Below are positions 33,201 to 42,392 of a stretch of 61,332 nucleotides of DNA, in pieces; the first letter of the stretch is position 1; every line of letters starts with the position of its first letter. A program made the translations under genes and the position numbers. The notes beneath the pieces are model-generated. The model made no database searches. It saw only the letters and a program-made list of their open reading frames with translations, and was not told the DNA's origin. This DNA comes from a virus, in the IMG/VR virus record IMGVR_UViG_3300028883_000051, positions 1 through 61,332 of that record. One strand, given 5' to 3'.

Positions 33201-35058
33201 ACTTGTTGGTGCTTCGGGACTTCCAATAGTTATATCTACTGTTGTTCAACTTGTAGAAAAATTACCAAGACTTATTGGCGCTATTCAAGAAATGTTTGCT
33301 AATTTAAGTGAAGGTGATTACACGGGAATAGCTAAAGTTATCGGGTTTATTGCTGGAGTTATAGGAACAATATTTACGTTTCTAGGCGATTTTTTAAGCG
33401 AAGCTATTATAGAAGTATTACCGCATCTTGGTACATTTATCGCAGATTTTGCTACTGGAATTTCTGAATTATTTTTAATTTTTGAAGATTTTGGTAGTGC
33501 AGGTGAACATATCGGTGAAGTAGGAGAAGGAATTACCGGAATGGTACATTCTACATGGTCAGCTACAATAGATGTATTAATAGCATTATTTAATGCATTA
33601 GGCAATGTACTTACGGCTATTGGTGTTACAAGTGAAGATGATGTTGCTAATTTTACAGAAGTTGTAGGCGGATTATTTCATGGAATAATTGACGGTGTGT
33701 TTGATGCTGTTGAAGATTTCTTTAATAATATGGAATCTCGAATGAGAGGATTTATTACAAGAATAAGTAACGGCATACAAGGTATTTTACTTACTATTTT
33801 AAATGCAGTAAATATAAATAACATGTTTGATAATGCTATAAGTGGTATTTTTGAAAATTATGCGAGTGGTCAGGCTGCTTTTTCCTTTGCACAACTTGTA
33901 GCAGAATCTATAGAATCTGGTGATACTTCAGATTTAATTGATGTATTACGTGCGGGTAGAATAACTGTAGTAGATGCACTTACTGGATTAACTTCCGAAA
34001 TACCTTGGTCACAATTCAATATAGGCGCAATTGGTACTGAATTTTTTACACAATTATTACAAGGCGTATCAGAAGGTACTATTCCAGCTAGTACAGTACA
34101 AGGTTTTATTAATAGATTAAATCAAGATTTAACGGGTTATTTAGGTAGAGAAGAATTAGAATTAGCTCTTGAATTAGGTATTAATCTTGTACCTACCTAT
34201 ATGTTACCTGATACAAGTACACGAGAAAATCGAGAAGAACGTAGTATGCTTATGGGTATGGATGGTCTTGAAACTAGTTCTTTATTACCTGATTTAGTTG
34301 TTGCTCAAGAAGCTATTCTCGATCTTAGTATTGTAGGCCCATCTGCGGCACAGTGGTATACTACTGTTACCAATTACATGGAGGACATACAAGAACAATT
34401 TATACCTACTGATAGATATGCGCCAGATACAACTATTGAAGCTAATCCTGATGATTGGTCGTTTATGGGATCGCCCACTTATACAGGACAAATGAGCACT
34501 ATACAAGCTGCCCGTGAATTAGATATGTATGCGGCAGTATCAGTTATACCTACACTAACGGATGAATCAGCTATACGTACTTTTCAACAAGTAGGTATTA
34601 ATATGCAAGATTTTCTTGCTAGAACAGGTTTATGGTTTGAAATAGATGCTCAGAACACATACTTATACCCCTCTCTTGTTAACCAAACAGATATTATCGC
34701 AGATTCAGAACTACAAGCTCAAGCTGCTTTTGATGCTACTACTCTTGGACTTGATGCTGTTGCAGCGTTACATATTACTGTAGGTGAAGTTACTATAGAT
34801 AGCGGTGTTCAGGGATTAGTTGGGCAACTTCAATTGGGTGAAATTGGGGCTTTTACTATGGGCGGTAGGCAGAAAGGTGGCCCTATTCCGTATACAGGTT
34901 TATATCAGTTGCACGCTGGTGAAGAAGTGCTGAACAAACACGATGCTCGTGATTATCGGGGCAATCGTGGTAATGGCGGCAATACAGTAATCATCAATGG
35001 CGTACAGGATGTTGATGGTTTACTGGCAGAATTAAATCGTAGGGGGATTTTCCTATAA
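30268..35058 (+). CDS. Tape measure protein
   Basis: 1596 residues, the longest gene. N-terminus 'LDILIRGDTASLSRSLNTANNEIQGF' and the following TP901-type core ('AAVRAATSWESAFTGVRKTVDAS') are typical, followed by several hydrophobic stretches (e.g. 'LVWIFGGIAAAIGPIILLGS'), and the C-terminal 'GGPIPYTGLYQLHAGEEVLN' motif. By the usual ~0.15 nm per residue the tail would be about 240 nm. No muralytic domain is evident. Confidence 0.95.
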   Translation: MATTVGTLDILIRGDTASLSRSLNTANNEIQGFSRTAERNLTRTGVALTAGLTAPILGSAVAAVRAATSWESAFTGVRKTVDASESVLLRLNSQLRDLATSPDSYVAGLENAHVTLAQIAELGGQLGVDPSALSEFTDVIGQLTIATDLTAESAATMLAQYANITGLDIETELRGLGDTIVNLGNNMATTESQIVLFMQRMAGAGANIGMADTDIAAFAATAASVGLRAESAGTSFTQLAFGIEEAVASFQGGTVSADALIGSLTGVTSDLQREQTVLQRELTAAQDRYNRAVESGSASQGVYLTRVEELQAELAEVQADMASTEGRIAGITPGTLISYEQGSEALRAYAETAARSLDYAGISMEEFANLYTDDAAEAMYAFLSGFGQIEDAATQLDILDEIGLTGIRVSDLIRRMSNGSELLAEAFGFAEDSAGALAEESARRFATTEAQMFRLRNVIYDLGIVMGSVLLPPLNAFMSFISRIILGLSDLNPTAARLVWIFGGIAAAIGPIILLGSQLSGIFAVMAAAPFAVFLIGVLGSLAALTVGLSSVIDNSSLLSARFARIRDRLTGLIAPIREFIANIFTIGRAFVRALFPAFDTFDNMGFSVENLLLSFTNFANRILNFVTPAINLLARATGIVADILTTGTFDYTGLLDVFATFGMFEDSAFFRLLFGEGATGSDAIESIVDATRNLRDYMNNVTFESFIGDIYNAFLDISNQLNQLNLTQVGKDVREAFLRIVSSITDNEGVNRLAQIIGDWIVSAFSFLDSFDFTSVINGIARALGLGNLVEEALSKEDASAVSDAVGGYLLRGIANTRAKGFDFLQFIEDIKQQAKDMFGNANLLSVASVLVINLRNSINNAFDNFNPADILTSFIDFISRIKTAFMESIPSFGENIFTGFFDFLDRLNLIENKPELSTFLTNTGIAISTFLAQVAAGFALAKGVFQENTLIKGLGNIFSFISRLVSTGGIASGIGGLVGASGLPIVISTVVQLVEKLPRLIGAIQEMFANLSEGDYTGIAKVIGFIAGVIGTIFTFLGDFLSEAIIEVLPHLGTFIADFATGISELFLIFEDFGSAGEHIGEVGEGITGMVHSTWSATIDVLIALFNALGNVLTAIGVTSEDDVANFTEVVGGLFHGIIDGVFDAVEDFFNNMESRMRGFITRISNGIQGILLTILNAVNINNMFDNAISGIFENYASGQAAFSFAQLVAESIESGDTSDLIDVLRAGRITVVDALTGLTSEIPWSQFNIGAIGTEFFTQLLQGVSEGTIPASTVQGFINRLNQDLTGYLGREELELALELGINLVPTYMLPDTSTRENREERSMLMGMDGLETSSLLPDLVVAQEAILDLSIVGPSAAQWYTTVTNYMEDIQEQFIPTDRYAPDTTIEANPDDWSFMGSPTYTGQMSTIQAARELDMYAAVSVIPTLTDESAIRTFQQVGINMQDFLARTGLWFEIDAQNTYLYPSLVNQTDIIADSELQAQAAFDATTLGLDAVAALHITVGEVTIDSGVQGLVGQLQLGEIGAFTMGGRQKGGPIPYTGLYQLHAGEEVLNKHDARDYRGNRGNGGNTVIINGVQDVDGLLAELNRRGIFL

Positions 35059-36848
35059 TGACAGATATACGTTTCGGAATTGATTGGAATGATGATAACG
35101 TAATTTTTTGGGGAGCTTCCTCCGTCCTTGATGATGTAGCTGTAGTGCCTTATAATGAATATGGGCTTGCTACAGATCATGGAACAGTTGCAGATGTACC
35201 TGCCCCTGTACTTAATTTAGCAGGTACATTTACTGCCAGTGGATTTGATCTTAGTTGGGAAGCTGGTACGGCTACTGGTGAGCCTGCTACAGGCATTATG
35301 ATTTGGTATGATGATGTTGTCTGTGGTACGGCTTCTGCCAGCGGTACAAGTTATACTAAAACATATGATAGCGTAGAATTACTTGAGAATATTACACCCT
35401 ATGTTATGTCCGTAAACTGGAGTCTTGGACTTACTAAAGAAGATGAAGTAATTCCAAATGAAGGTAATTGTACTATATCACTAGATAACAGTGACCGTAC
35501 TTTTTCTCCGGCAAATACTGCCAGTGATCTTTATGGAGAGATGTTGCCACTTAGAATTATAAAATTAGAGATAGCAGATAGCGGAGGAACGTGGCATAGG
35601 CAGTGGACGGGTGCAGTTAACCAGATACAGCCATATACAACTAATCGTAATCTTGAAACAAAGATTACTGGTGATCAGGGTATTTTCTATTTACGTTATA
35701 GCGATTATCCAAAAGATATTAGGTATAGTAAATATACCGGAGAAAATCTTGATTATATAACACAGTGGTTTAATCCTCCGGGTGTCGGCGCTTGGCGGCT
35801 CGGCAAAGATAGTCTTGGTTATACTACCCGATTAGTAGCTGAAGAATACAGACAAATAGATACAGGTTCACAATTACAAACTTATTTTAATGAAAAATGG
35901 TTTGTAGAAAAAGATCGATTAGAAAATCAAAAAGCATCTAAGCAAGGTTTAGATATTATTGTAGAAAATCTTGCTCTTGTTGAAGATGGCTTAGTATACT
36001 TAGATCAGTATAATCGTTTTTTCTTTAAAACACGGTCATCTCTGCTTACTAATGCTGCTTCCGCTACTTCCTTATCTATCGATGATGCTGCAATTAGAGG
36101 CAATTATATTTATACGGGAATTGATATGCTTAAAAATATTTACCGTATGACGTGGTATAATAAAATACATTCAGATTCCGGAGTAATTGCAACTAATAGT
36201 GATGATAGAACTTGCTTACCCTCAGCAAGTATGACCTATGAAATTGATTTAACAGAAAATAATACTACAGCTATCTCTGTAGATTCATTTGTCTTTAGTA
36301 CAAATCACGGCAATTATACGTATACATATGATGTAGCTGATGATTTTTCTACTGTAAGCATTACCTTTACCTGTGACCCCGGCGGTCTTGGAGATGGGCT
36401 TTCTGTTACTAATATCGATGTAGTAGGCGAATATATTCGTAGTGCTAAGCAACCGCTATATATTGTAACCCGTGAAGATAGCGTAGAACAATATGGGCAG
36501 TTAATTGCAGATTTAGAATTAAAAGAATTAGAATCTGAAAATATGGCCTCTTATATGGCTAATAGACGTTTAGCTATTACCGCACTTCCTAAAGGATTTT
36601 TTACAAGTATAAGCCTTGTCGATAAAAATACAGAGTGGTTAGATGTTATGTTACAGCATAATTTAATGGATGCTTTTAAAATAACAGAACATCAAACAGC
36701 AGAAACAGATCGTATCGGTTTTATACTTGGAGAAAATTGTACATGGCAACCCGGTTTGTTTAAAAAAGATTATATACTGTCTACCTTAGCTTTTGATAGT
36801 TTTTGGATTTTGGGAAGTGCAGCTTTGGGTACAGGAACAATGGTTTAA
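35058..36848 (+). CDS. Tail tip / distal tail-associated protein
   Basis: 596 residues, start overlapping the tape-measure stop. Residues ~45-115 look like an Fn3-type beta sandwich ('APVLNLAGTFTASGFDLSWEAG'); next comes 'TVNEGNCTISLDNSDRTFSP'-like sequence found in tail-tip proteins with LysM/gp27-like folds, then a beta-rich C-terminus. Position after the tape measure supports a tail-tip hub role. Confidence 0.75.
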   Translation: MTDIRFGIDWNDDNVIFWGASSVLDDVAVVPYNEYGLATDHGTVADVPAPVLNLAGTFTASGFDLSWEAGTATGEPATGIMIWYDDVVCGTASASGTSYTKTYDSVELLENITPYVMSVNWSLGLTKEDEVIPNEGNCTISLDNSDRTFSPANTASDLYGEMLPLRIIKLEIADSGGTWHRQWTGAVNQIQPYTTNRNLETKITGDQGIFYLRYSDYPKDIRYSKYTGENLDYITQWFNPPGVGAWRLGKDSLGYTTRLVAEEYRQIDTGSQLQTYFNEKWFVEKDRLENQKASKQGLDIIVENLALVEDGLVYLDQYNRFFFKTRSSLLTNAASATSLSIDDAAIRGNYIYTGIDMLKNIYRMTWYNKIHSDSGVIATNSDDRTCLPSASMTYEIDLTENNTTAISVDSFVFSTNHGNYTYTYDVADDFSTVSITFTCDPGGLGDGLSVTNIDVVGEYIRSAKQPLYIVTREDSVEQYGQLIADLELKELESENMASYMANRRLAITALPKGFFTSISLVDKNTEWLDVMLQHNLMDAFKITEHQTAETDRIGFILGENCTWQPGLFKKDYILSTLAFDSFWILGSAALGTGTMV

Positions 36849-36860
36849 GGAGAAAACAAT

Positions 36861-37340
36861 ATGACGTGGACAACAATGAGAGATTTAGATACTGGTACAA
36901 TTGTAAACGCCAGTGATATGGATGCTATCAGAACGAACATCGAACACCTATATGATTATAGCCATGATATAGATATTATCACATCATCGGCAACTACTTC
37001 GAGTACAAGTATGGCTGACATAAGCGGATATGAGCTTTCTGTAGATACAACTGGTGGGCCTTTGTTTGTATTTTTTCAAGCATTAATTACAGATGTATCA
37101 AATTCTTATGCTACTTATTTTGATTGTACTGTGGATGGTACATCTATTTTAGGCGGTACATACGTTGGTACTCAGAAGTTTACAGCAGGGTATGATACTT
37201 TAGGATGGCAATGGGTAATTGTTCCTTCTGCGGGAACACATACTATTAAAATGAGATGGTCGGTTCAAAATGCTTCTATTTCCCCCGATTTATACGGCTC
37301 AGTATCTTATCCATCTTTATTTGCAGCAATAGGTTATTAA
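36861..37340 (+). CDS. Fibre-like structural protein with C-terminal beta sandwich
   Basis: 159 residues. The N-terminal 'MRDLDTGTIVNASDMDAIRTNIEHLYDY' pattern is common in small phage tail proteins that trimerise through a helix; the rest is beta-rich and C1q/TNF-like in plan ('GGPLFVFFQALITDV', 'TAGYDTLGWQWVIVPSAGTH'). Candidate receptor-binding or adaptor protein. Confidence 0.7.
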   Translation: MTWTTMRDLDTGTIVNASDMDAIRTNIEHLYDYSHDIDIITSSATTSSTSMADISGYELSVDTTGGPLFVFFQALITDVSNSYATYFDCTVDGTSILGGTYVGTQKFTAGYDTLGWQWVIVPSAGTHTIKMRWSVQNASISPDLYGSVSYPSLFAAIGY

Positions 37341-37349
37341 GGAGAAATT

Positions 37350-37811
37350 ATGGCTGAAGTATTAAATTATACATTTCAAGTAGATTCTAGAGTTGATTTT
37401 ACAACCTTAGATAAATATATACGGGCACAGTTAACTGATAAAATCAGTGGATGCAGTATGGTATATGGTTCAGGAGAGATTATTTTACATTTTTATAATG
37501 AGCCTTCTCCTGTATTACAAAATCAAATTCAAAATTATCTATATAATACAATTGATCCGACTATTATTTCTTATTTACGAGAAGGAAGTGTTGTAACTAT
37601 AAACGTATGGCTTCCACTAAATAGAAGTAATCTTACTGAAATTGGTCTTGTTATTGATGGTTTACCATTACCGGAAAATGTACCATTGGCAGAAGATGGA
37701 GAAGGCGGTGTATCCGGTACTGTAGAGATTGTAGATGATGAAGCCTTTACGGTAGTAGCGGATCATACTTTCCGTTTTCCTGTTACAGTAGAAAGGAATA
37801 CAGGAGTATAA
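37350..37811 (+). CDS. Hypothetical tail-region protein
   Basis: 153 residues, alpha/beta N-terminus and Gly/Glu-rich C-terminus. GGAGAAA precedes the ATG. Not recognised; inferred to be structural from its position. Confidence 0.65.
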   Translation: MAEVLNYTFQVDSRVDFTTLDKYIRAQLTDKISGCSMVYGSGEIILHFYNEPSPVLQNQIQNYLYNTIDPTIISYLREGSVVTINVWLPLNRSNLTEIGLVIDGLPLPENVPLAEDGEGGVSGTVEIVDDEAFTVVADHTFRFPVTVERNTGV

Positions 37812-37812
37812 T

Positions 37813-38055
37813 ATGTCATTTATTAAAAATGAATTAGATCAATTTGTAAGAGAAAGAACATATAGCGTTTCACAGGTTCTTTCTGGAATTTCCCAACTAG
37901 AAAGCCTACAGGGGACATGGGAAGATTTGTCGGGGTTACTGGCACTCTCTGAAAATGAGAAATGGCAATTAGTACGTACTACATTACTTTTACTTTTAAA
38001 AGCGGTGCTTTGGTTAATTAGTCGGGAGATTTTGCGATATAGAGAAGATATCTAA
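37813..38055 (+). CDS. Hypothetical protein
   Basis: 80 residues with a C-terminal hydrophobic/helical stretch ('LLLLLKAVLWLISREIL'), possibly membrane-associated. Shares its last base with the next start. Possibly part of the lysis set. Confidence 0.65.
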   Translation: MSFIKNELDQFVRERTYSVSQVLSGISQLESLQGTWEDLSGLLALSENEKWQLVRTTLLLLLKAVLWLISREILRYREDI

Positions 38056-38450
38056 TGGAAGAAATCTTTACAATTATTGCAGAATACGGTGTTGGTGTTG
38101 CAGCAATAATTGTATTGTTGTATAATACCCGACAAATGGTTTCGCTACAGGATAGAACTATTCACTTAGCGGAGCAATTAGTTGAAAGTATCTCGATTAC
38201 CAGTAAATCTATGGAGAATTTACAGGATAGTGTTGTGCGCAATATGGAGCATATTGAATCTATTACTGATGTTCTCAGCGTTACTATTGCCGACGTAGCC
38301 CATAGTCAATCCCATGTTGTAGACCGTTTAAAAACACTAGATGATAGTATTGAACAATGTAAAACTGTGTTAAGCTATGCTTTAGAAGAATTATCAAAAC
38401 AAGTAGACCTAATAAGTGAGGAAATACATGATGAAAGAAAACCTGATTAA
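38055..38450 (+). CDS. Holin-like membrane protein with coiled coil
   Basis: 131 residues: one N-terminal transmembrane segment ('EYGVGVAAIIVLLYN') followed by ~100 residues of coiled coil. Resembles BhlA/UviB-type proteins in layout. Overlaps the next gene by 23 bases. Confidence 0.65.
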   Translation: MEEIFTIIAEYGVGVAAIIVLLYNTRQMVSLQDRTIHLAEQLVESISITSKSMENLQDSVVRNMEHIESITDVLSVTIADVAHSQSHVVDRLKTLDDSIEQCKTVLSYALEELSKQVDLISEEIHDERKPD

Positions 38451-38808
38451 TTTAGTAAAATCATTACGTTTTTGGTTAGGGCTTGCCGTTGTTTTTGCAA
38501 GCTGGCTTGCTGTTGTAGTCTATGGCAATGATTATATTGCCCCGGCTACGATGATTACTGTTTCAATTATTCTGGCTTTGTTCTTAAAGACCAGTTTTCG
38601 CCAGATGCTTGAACAGTATTTTCCAGAAGTAGATTTGGAGCTTATGATTGAAGATGTTGTTAATGTTGTAGGTGAAGAAGTAGAAAAACAGCTAGAGGCT
38701 AAATTAGCTGAAGCAGGCATTGAATATGATGTTAATAATATTATGGAAGGGTTGGAAGATCAGGTGGCAGAAGCCATCTTATCCTTGTTTGAAGAACAAC
38801 CTGAGTAG
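38428..38808 (+). CDS. Holin-like protein with two membrane segments
   Basis: 126 residues from the ATG at 38428 (GAGGAAATAC upstream). Segments 'FWLGLAVVFASWLAVVVYG' and 'ATMITVSIILALFL' form a hairpin; the C-terminal half is acidic and helical. Last gene of the late operon, the usual holin position; the lysin candidate is elsewhere (15147). Confidence 0.68.
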   Translation: MMKENLINLVKSLRFWLGLAVVFASWLAVVVYGNDYIAPATMITVSIILALFLKTSFRQMLEQYFPEVDLELMIEDVVNVVGEEVEKQLEAKLAEAGIEYDVNNIMEGLEDQVAEAILSLFEEQPE

Positions 38809-38812
38809 AAAT

Positions 38813-38847
38813 AAAAAAAGCCTGAGTAGTTGTACTCAGGCTTTTTT
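38813..38847. terminator. Bidirectional terminator between convergent blocks
   Basis: A-run, GCCTGAGTA (38820-38828), GTTG loop, TACTCAGGC (38833-38841), six T. Symmetric, so it serves the late plus operon and the minus block arriving at 38864. Confidence 0.93.
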
Positions 38848-38863
38848 GATTCCTATTTAATTG

Positions 38864-39064
38864 TTAACCGCCGGATTTTACAATAAATTCCTGCCAGTCA
38901 TAGTAGTACGCCTGTGCTTCCTGCGCTGTAATATCGAAAACATCCATCAATTCTTCAATAAAATCAGCAACCATGTAGACACCTGCGGCTTTAAGATCAT
39001 CCAAGTAATCAAAAATAACATAAACATTTACCTGCTTACGGTCATCATTGTTATACTTTGGCAT
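38864..39064 (-). CDS. Hypothetical protein
   Basis: 66 residues: strand 'VNVYVIFDYLDDL' and helices rich in acids and aromatics. Last gene of the minus block. AAAGGAAAA lies before the ATG. Not recognised. Confidence 0.7.
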   Translation of the reverse strand: MPKYNNDDRKQVNVYVIFDYLDDLKAAGVYMVADFIEELMDVFDITAQEAQAYYYDWQEFIVKSGG

Positions 39065-39722
39065 TTTCCTTTTCCTTTATAAATAAGTTTCTTAGAGTAA
39101 AATGTGAGTCAGTAGGTATAACGACACTTTTGCCCTGTTTCCTATATCTGGCGATTGCCCTGTTCATTCCGGCTTCTGATTTATACACCTTCTCCTTTCC
39201 GTCAATAAGCACAGTGTAGTTTCCATTTTCTACTCTCATTTCTGTGTGTTCTGTCTGAATAACGAACACACGACTAATCGTATAAAAGACGGCGATAAGC
39301 GGTAGCATTAGTGCCAATATGAATGGTGATGCTTCTATTAGGGGCTGTAATGCCGCTTGCCAATAAGCTGATACACCCGTACCCACAGTAAGCGTAGGGG
39401 TATGGTAGTAAGCAAAAATCAACTGCGCAAAGAAACTACCAACAGCAATCAGTGTAAAAGTTACAGATAAACCGATAACACCTTTTTTTGTATCTTTTTG
39501 TCGTGCTTGTTTTACATAGTTTACGATATTATGCGATACAACCAGCATACCAACATCGATTGAAATTGCTACAAGAGCACCACGTAACCATATCGGATCA
39601 CTTAATGAAAAGTATGATGTAGCTGGTTGGCCTAAAAATAATGTTCCGGCTGCCCATGCGGTATGTTCAAATGTAGCTATAGCTACCGCTAGGTACAACA
39701 ACTCATAAAAGATAGTGTTCAT
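39051..39722 (-). CDS. Multi-pass membrane protein
   Basis: 223 residues if started at the ATG at 39722 (a TTG at 39740 is the alternative). About five hydrophobic segments ('LLYLAVAIATFEHTAWAAG', 'GALVAISIDVGMLVVSH', 'VIGLSVTFTLIAVGSFF', 'PFILALMLPLIAVFYTISRVF'), then a soluble C-terminal domain of ~70 residues. No transporter family recognised; possibly host membrane or exclusion related. Confidence 0.72.
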   Translation of the reverse strand: MNTIFYELLYLAVAIATFEHTAWAAGTLFLGQPATSYFSLSDPIWLRGALVAISIDVGMLVVSHNIVNYVKQARQKDTKKGVIGLSVTFTLIAVGSFFAQLIFAYYHTPTLTVGTGVSAYWQAALQPLIEASPFILALMLPLIAVFYTISRVFVIQTEHTEMRVENGNYTVLIDGKEKVYKSEAGMNRAIARYRKQGKSVVIPTDSHFTLRNLFIKEKENAKV

Positions 39723-40011
39723 CTTCGTTCGGATTTTCAAGTCTTACTGGCTTATCAAGTAGCCAGATATTAAAATAAGAAGGTACAATATCGGGACACT
39801 TAAGCAATAAGAATTTTAAAATCTCTCTCCTTCGTCTATACGACAATTTATTGAATTTTTTCTCTAAATAAAGAATTAGCTCTGCATCCCAATACATAGC
39901 TATTTCCTGTTGCTCATTTAAAGCTCTTGCAAATTCTTTTCTGTTCATTCTAAGATAAAATCTAAAAAATTCCATATAGGTAGGATAATTATACATCTTC
40001 TTTTTTGTCAT
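39703..40011 (-). CDS. Hypothetical protein
   Basis: 102 residues, helical and basic ('YRRRREILKFLLLK'). Overlaps the polymerase gene end by 23 bases; an internal ATG at 39996 is also possible. Not recognised. Confidence 0.65.
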   Translation of the reverse strand: MTKKKMYNYPTYMEFFRFYLRMNRKEFARALNEQQEIAMYWDAELILYLEKKFNKLSYRRRREILKFLLLKCPDIVPSYFNIWLLDKPVRLENPNEDEHYLL

Positions 40012-42343
40012 ACGGTTCTAATTCTCCCCAATTATCACCTATATCAATATCTATAACAATAGGAACACATTTTGTATCTACTGGTGGATTTGTCATTATC
40101 TCTACGATATCCAGTAAAGCAACTTCCCGTATTTCATCGTTAATAAGTAGTAACAAACTATCGTGGACAGTATTTATGATTTGCACTTTATCTCCGTATT
40201 TGTGGTATAGTTTATCGAATAAAGTAACAAGTGACCATAACGTGAAATCCCCTGCGGTAGACTGGTCAGGCATATTGATAGCTTGGTTCTGAATACGCCA
40301 CCACCACTTGCGCAGGATCAGAGGAAATCTACGTTTACGCCCAAAGAGACTTTCAACATATTGTTCTTTATCTGCTTTAATATGTTGTTTCCGCATATAA
40401 TCAGCAATGCCGGGGTACGCCGTCATGTACCGATTAATAGCCTTTTGAGCTTCATCCTTTGACATAGTACGTTCGCCACGCTGTTCCAATTCCTGCATTT
40501 CTCTACCGTTGGAAATACCGTAGGCGGTTCTACCGTAAATTATACCAAAGTTAAAAATCTTTGCCAATTGTCGTTCTTCTTTTGTTACGTCTTTTATATC
40601 TTTGTGGAAGATAAATGCGGCAGTCTTAGCATGTAAATCTTCACCGTTAACGTAAACCTGTTTAAGATTTTCATCCTCAGATAGAATAGCCATTACTCGC
40701 AATTCTAGCTGTGAATAATCTACTTCTACAAACTTATAACCTTTTGGCGCAATAAATGCTTTCCTGACAAGATAATTATCAGTCTTTGGTATGTTCTGTA
40801 GGTTAGGATTATTTGAGCTAAGCCGTCCTGTTTTTGTGCCGTGTAACAGGAAATTGCCGTGTATTCTTCCGTCAATAGAAGCCATCTTACGTAATGGTTC
40901 AAGATACGTACCTAGAATTTTAGAATACTTACGATATTCAAGTAGACGCTGTGCAAATTGTGCTACTTCATCATCGGGATAATATACAGTAATATGTGAT
41001 AATGTAGCTTCATCTGTTTTTGTAACGTCTACAAAATAGCACTCAGAAAGTATACGTTTAATATCTTTTGGCGTATTTGGATTAAATAAAAAAGCATTAT
41101 CCTTAAGCCATTCGTATAATTCAGGCAACGTTGTTTTTATACTAGCAAATTGTTCTTTGACAATTTGAGTATATTTGTGTATGGCTTTCTCAAGAAAACT
41201 AATATCAACGGGCATACCTGTAAGTGTAACATGCGCAAGCCGTACTGTAGCCGGATATAACAACGTTGTCAGTAAGTTTTGTAACTTGGGATCATCCTGT
41301 AATTGGTTTTCTAGTTCAGTCTTAAGTAGAATAGTACAGTGAGTATCAAACCCCAAATAATAATATAAAGAATCCCAATCTTTCTTGTCGTCTGGTAGTC
41401 CATAAAATTCATTCCAACTAAAACTATAATCCGGAATATTAAAGTATTCCTGACTGAGTACCTTAAGTGAAATACCGCCTATTCTATCAGTAAATGTACG
41501 TTCGTCAAGAGCGTAAGCGGCTAACATGGTATCAACAATTTTAGTTTTTAAGAAATCATAATCAAGAAATTTGATTAAAAATTGAATATCAAACAGCGCA
41601 TTATGTAATACAAATTCACCATCATAAGTATCAATAAAGTGCCGTAATGCCCGTACTGTCTGCTCTTTATACTTAGTAAGCATGGTGTACGGAATAATGA
41701 GACTAAAGGTATGCCCGTATCGTTTTGCAGCCCCAAGACCAATAGCATAAATTTCATCAATAAAAGGTGACGGCGTACTTTTCTCAAAATTACTTGTTTC
41801 AATATCCAATGAAACAGCAGAAGCATTTGAAATATATGCCAATTCATCAATAAGTTTTTGTGGTGTATTTACAATAACACGTTCAATAACAGGTGCAGGG
41901 GGAATATCTTTGGCATTATAAAGTTTAAGGGCATCTGTCGTAAAGTCTCTAAAGACTTCATAATTTTTCTCAAGATTATCTACGCCAACTGTGGTAATAA
42001 AAAGAATATTGTTTTTCTTTACAAGTAACCCACGTACCTTTGAAAGAGCAATAGCCCGGCTATCACCGTGTACATAAGCATGGGTAAACTTGCCACAAAG
42101 TAATACTTTATCCGGGTTATGCTTCTTAATAAGCGCCTCTACGTCTTTGCCCTCTTTATGTAGCTTTGACAGGGAAACTCTTTTGGCATAACCATACAGG
42201 GATTCATATACAATAGGTTCTTTTCCAAATATCTGGCGTAAAACAGTGGATATTACAGTACCAGCACCATCCGAGCCGTCATTAAAAGGATGGTGTTCAT
42301 CAACTACATTAGAGGATAAGTAGTCACGAATAACTAAAAGCAT
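39989..42343 (-). CDS. polA: Family A DNA polymerase with 3'-5' exonuclease
   Basis: 784 residues. Exonuclease motif I 'SLDIETS' (D180, E182), II 'HNALFDIQF' (D252), III 'YYYLGFDTHC' (D333). Polymerase motif A 'VDYSQLELRV' (D542), B 'RQLAKIFNFGIIYG' (591-604; Phe at 598 as in enzymes that discriminate against ddNTPs), C 'TVHDSLL' (D728; the usual following Glu is Ser). Residues 1-145 resemble the alpha/beta core of a uracil-DNA-glycosylase-like domain ('PDKVLLCGKFTHAYV', later 'RGLLVKK'). Main replicase of the phage. Confidence 0.95.
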   Translation of the reverse strand: MLLVIRDYLSSNVVDEHHPFNDGSDGAGTVISTVLRQIFGKEPIVYESLYGYAKRVSLSKLHKEGKDVEALIKKHNPDKVLLCGKFTHAYVHGDSRAIALSKVRGLLVKKNNILFITTVGVDNLEKNYEVFRDFTTDALKLYNAKDIPPAPVIERVIVNTPQKLIDELAYISNASAVSLDIETSNFEKSTPSPFIDEIYAIGLGAAKRYGHTFSLIIPYTMLTKYKEQTVRALRHFIDTYDGEFVLHNALFDIQFLIKFLDYDFLKTKIVDTMLAAYALDERTFTDRIGGISLKVLSQEYFNIPDYSFSWNEFYGLPDDKKDWDSLYYYLGFDTHCTILLKTELENQLQDDPKLQNLLTTLLYPATVRLAHVTLTGMPVDISFLEKAIHKYTQIVKEQFASIKTTLPELYEWLKDNAFLFNPNTPKDIKRILSECYFVDVTKTDEATLSHITVYYPDDEVAQFAQRLLEYRKYSKILGTYLEPLRKMASIDGRIHGNFLLHGTKTGRLSSNNPNLQNIPKTDNYLVRKAFIAPKGYKFVEVDYSQLELRVMAILSEDENLKQVYVNGEDLHAKTAAFIFHKDIKDVTKEERQLAKIFNFGIIYGRTAYGISNGREMQELEQRGERTMSKDEAQKAINRYMTAYPGIADYMRKQHIKADKEQYVESLFGRKRRFPLILRKWWWRIQNQAINMPDQSTAGDFTLWSLVTLFDKLYHKYGDKVQIINTVHDSLLLLINDEIREVALLDIVEIMTNPPVDTKCVPIVIDIDIGDNWGELEPYDKKEDV

Positions 42344-42355
42344 ATTTAACCTTTC

Positions 42356-42380
42356 AGGGGCATACAGTATGTATGCCCCT
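42356..42380 (-). other. Hairpin upstream of the polymerase gene
   Basis: AGGGGCATAC and GTATGCCCCT, exact 10-bp arms, 5-base loop, directly before the GAAAGG ribosome site of the polymerase. No U-run on the minus strand, so RNA processing or control is as likely as termination. Confidence 0.65.
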
Positions 42381-42392
42381 TTACTTTAACAA

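Noticed and set aside
42356-42380. Intrinsic terminator in front of the polymerase
   Set aside because: The stem is strong but the minus-strand side has GAAAGG rather than a U-run, so termination is not supported.
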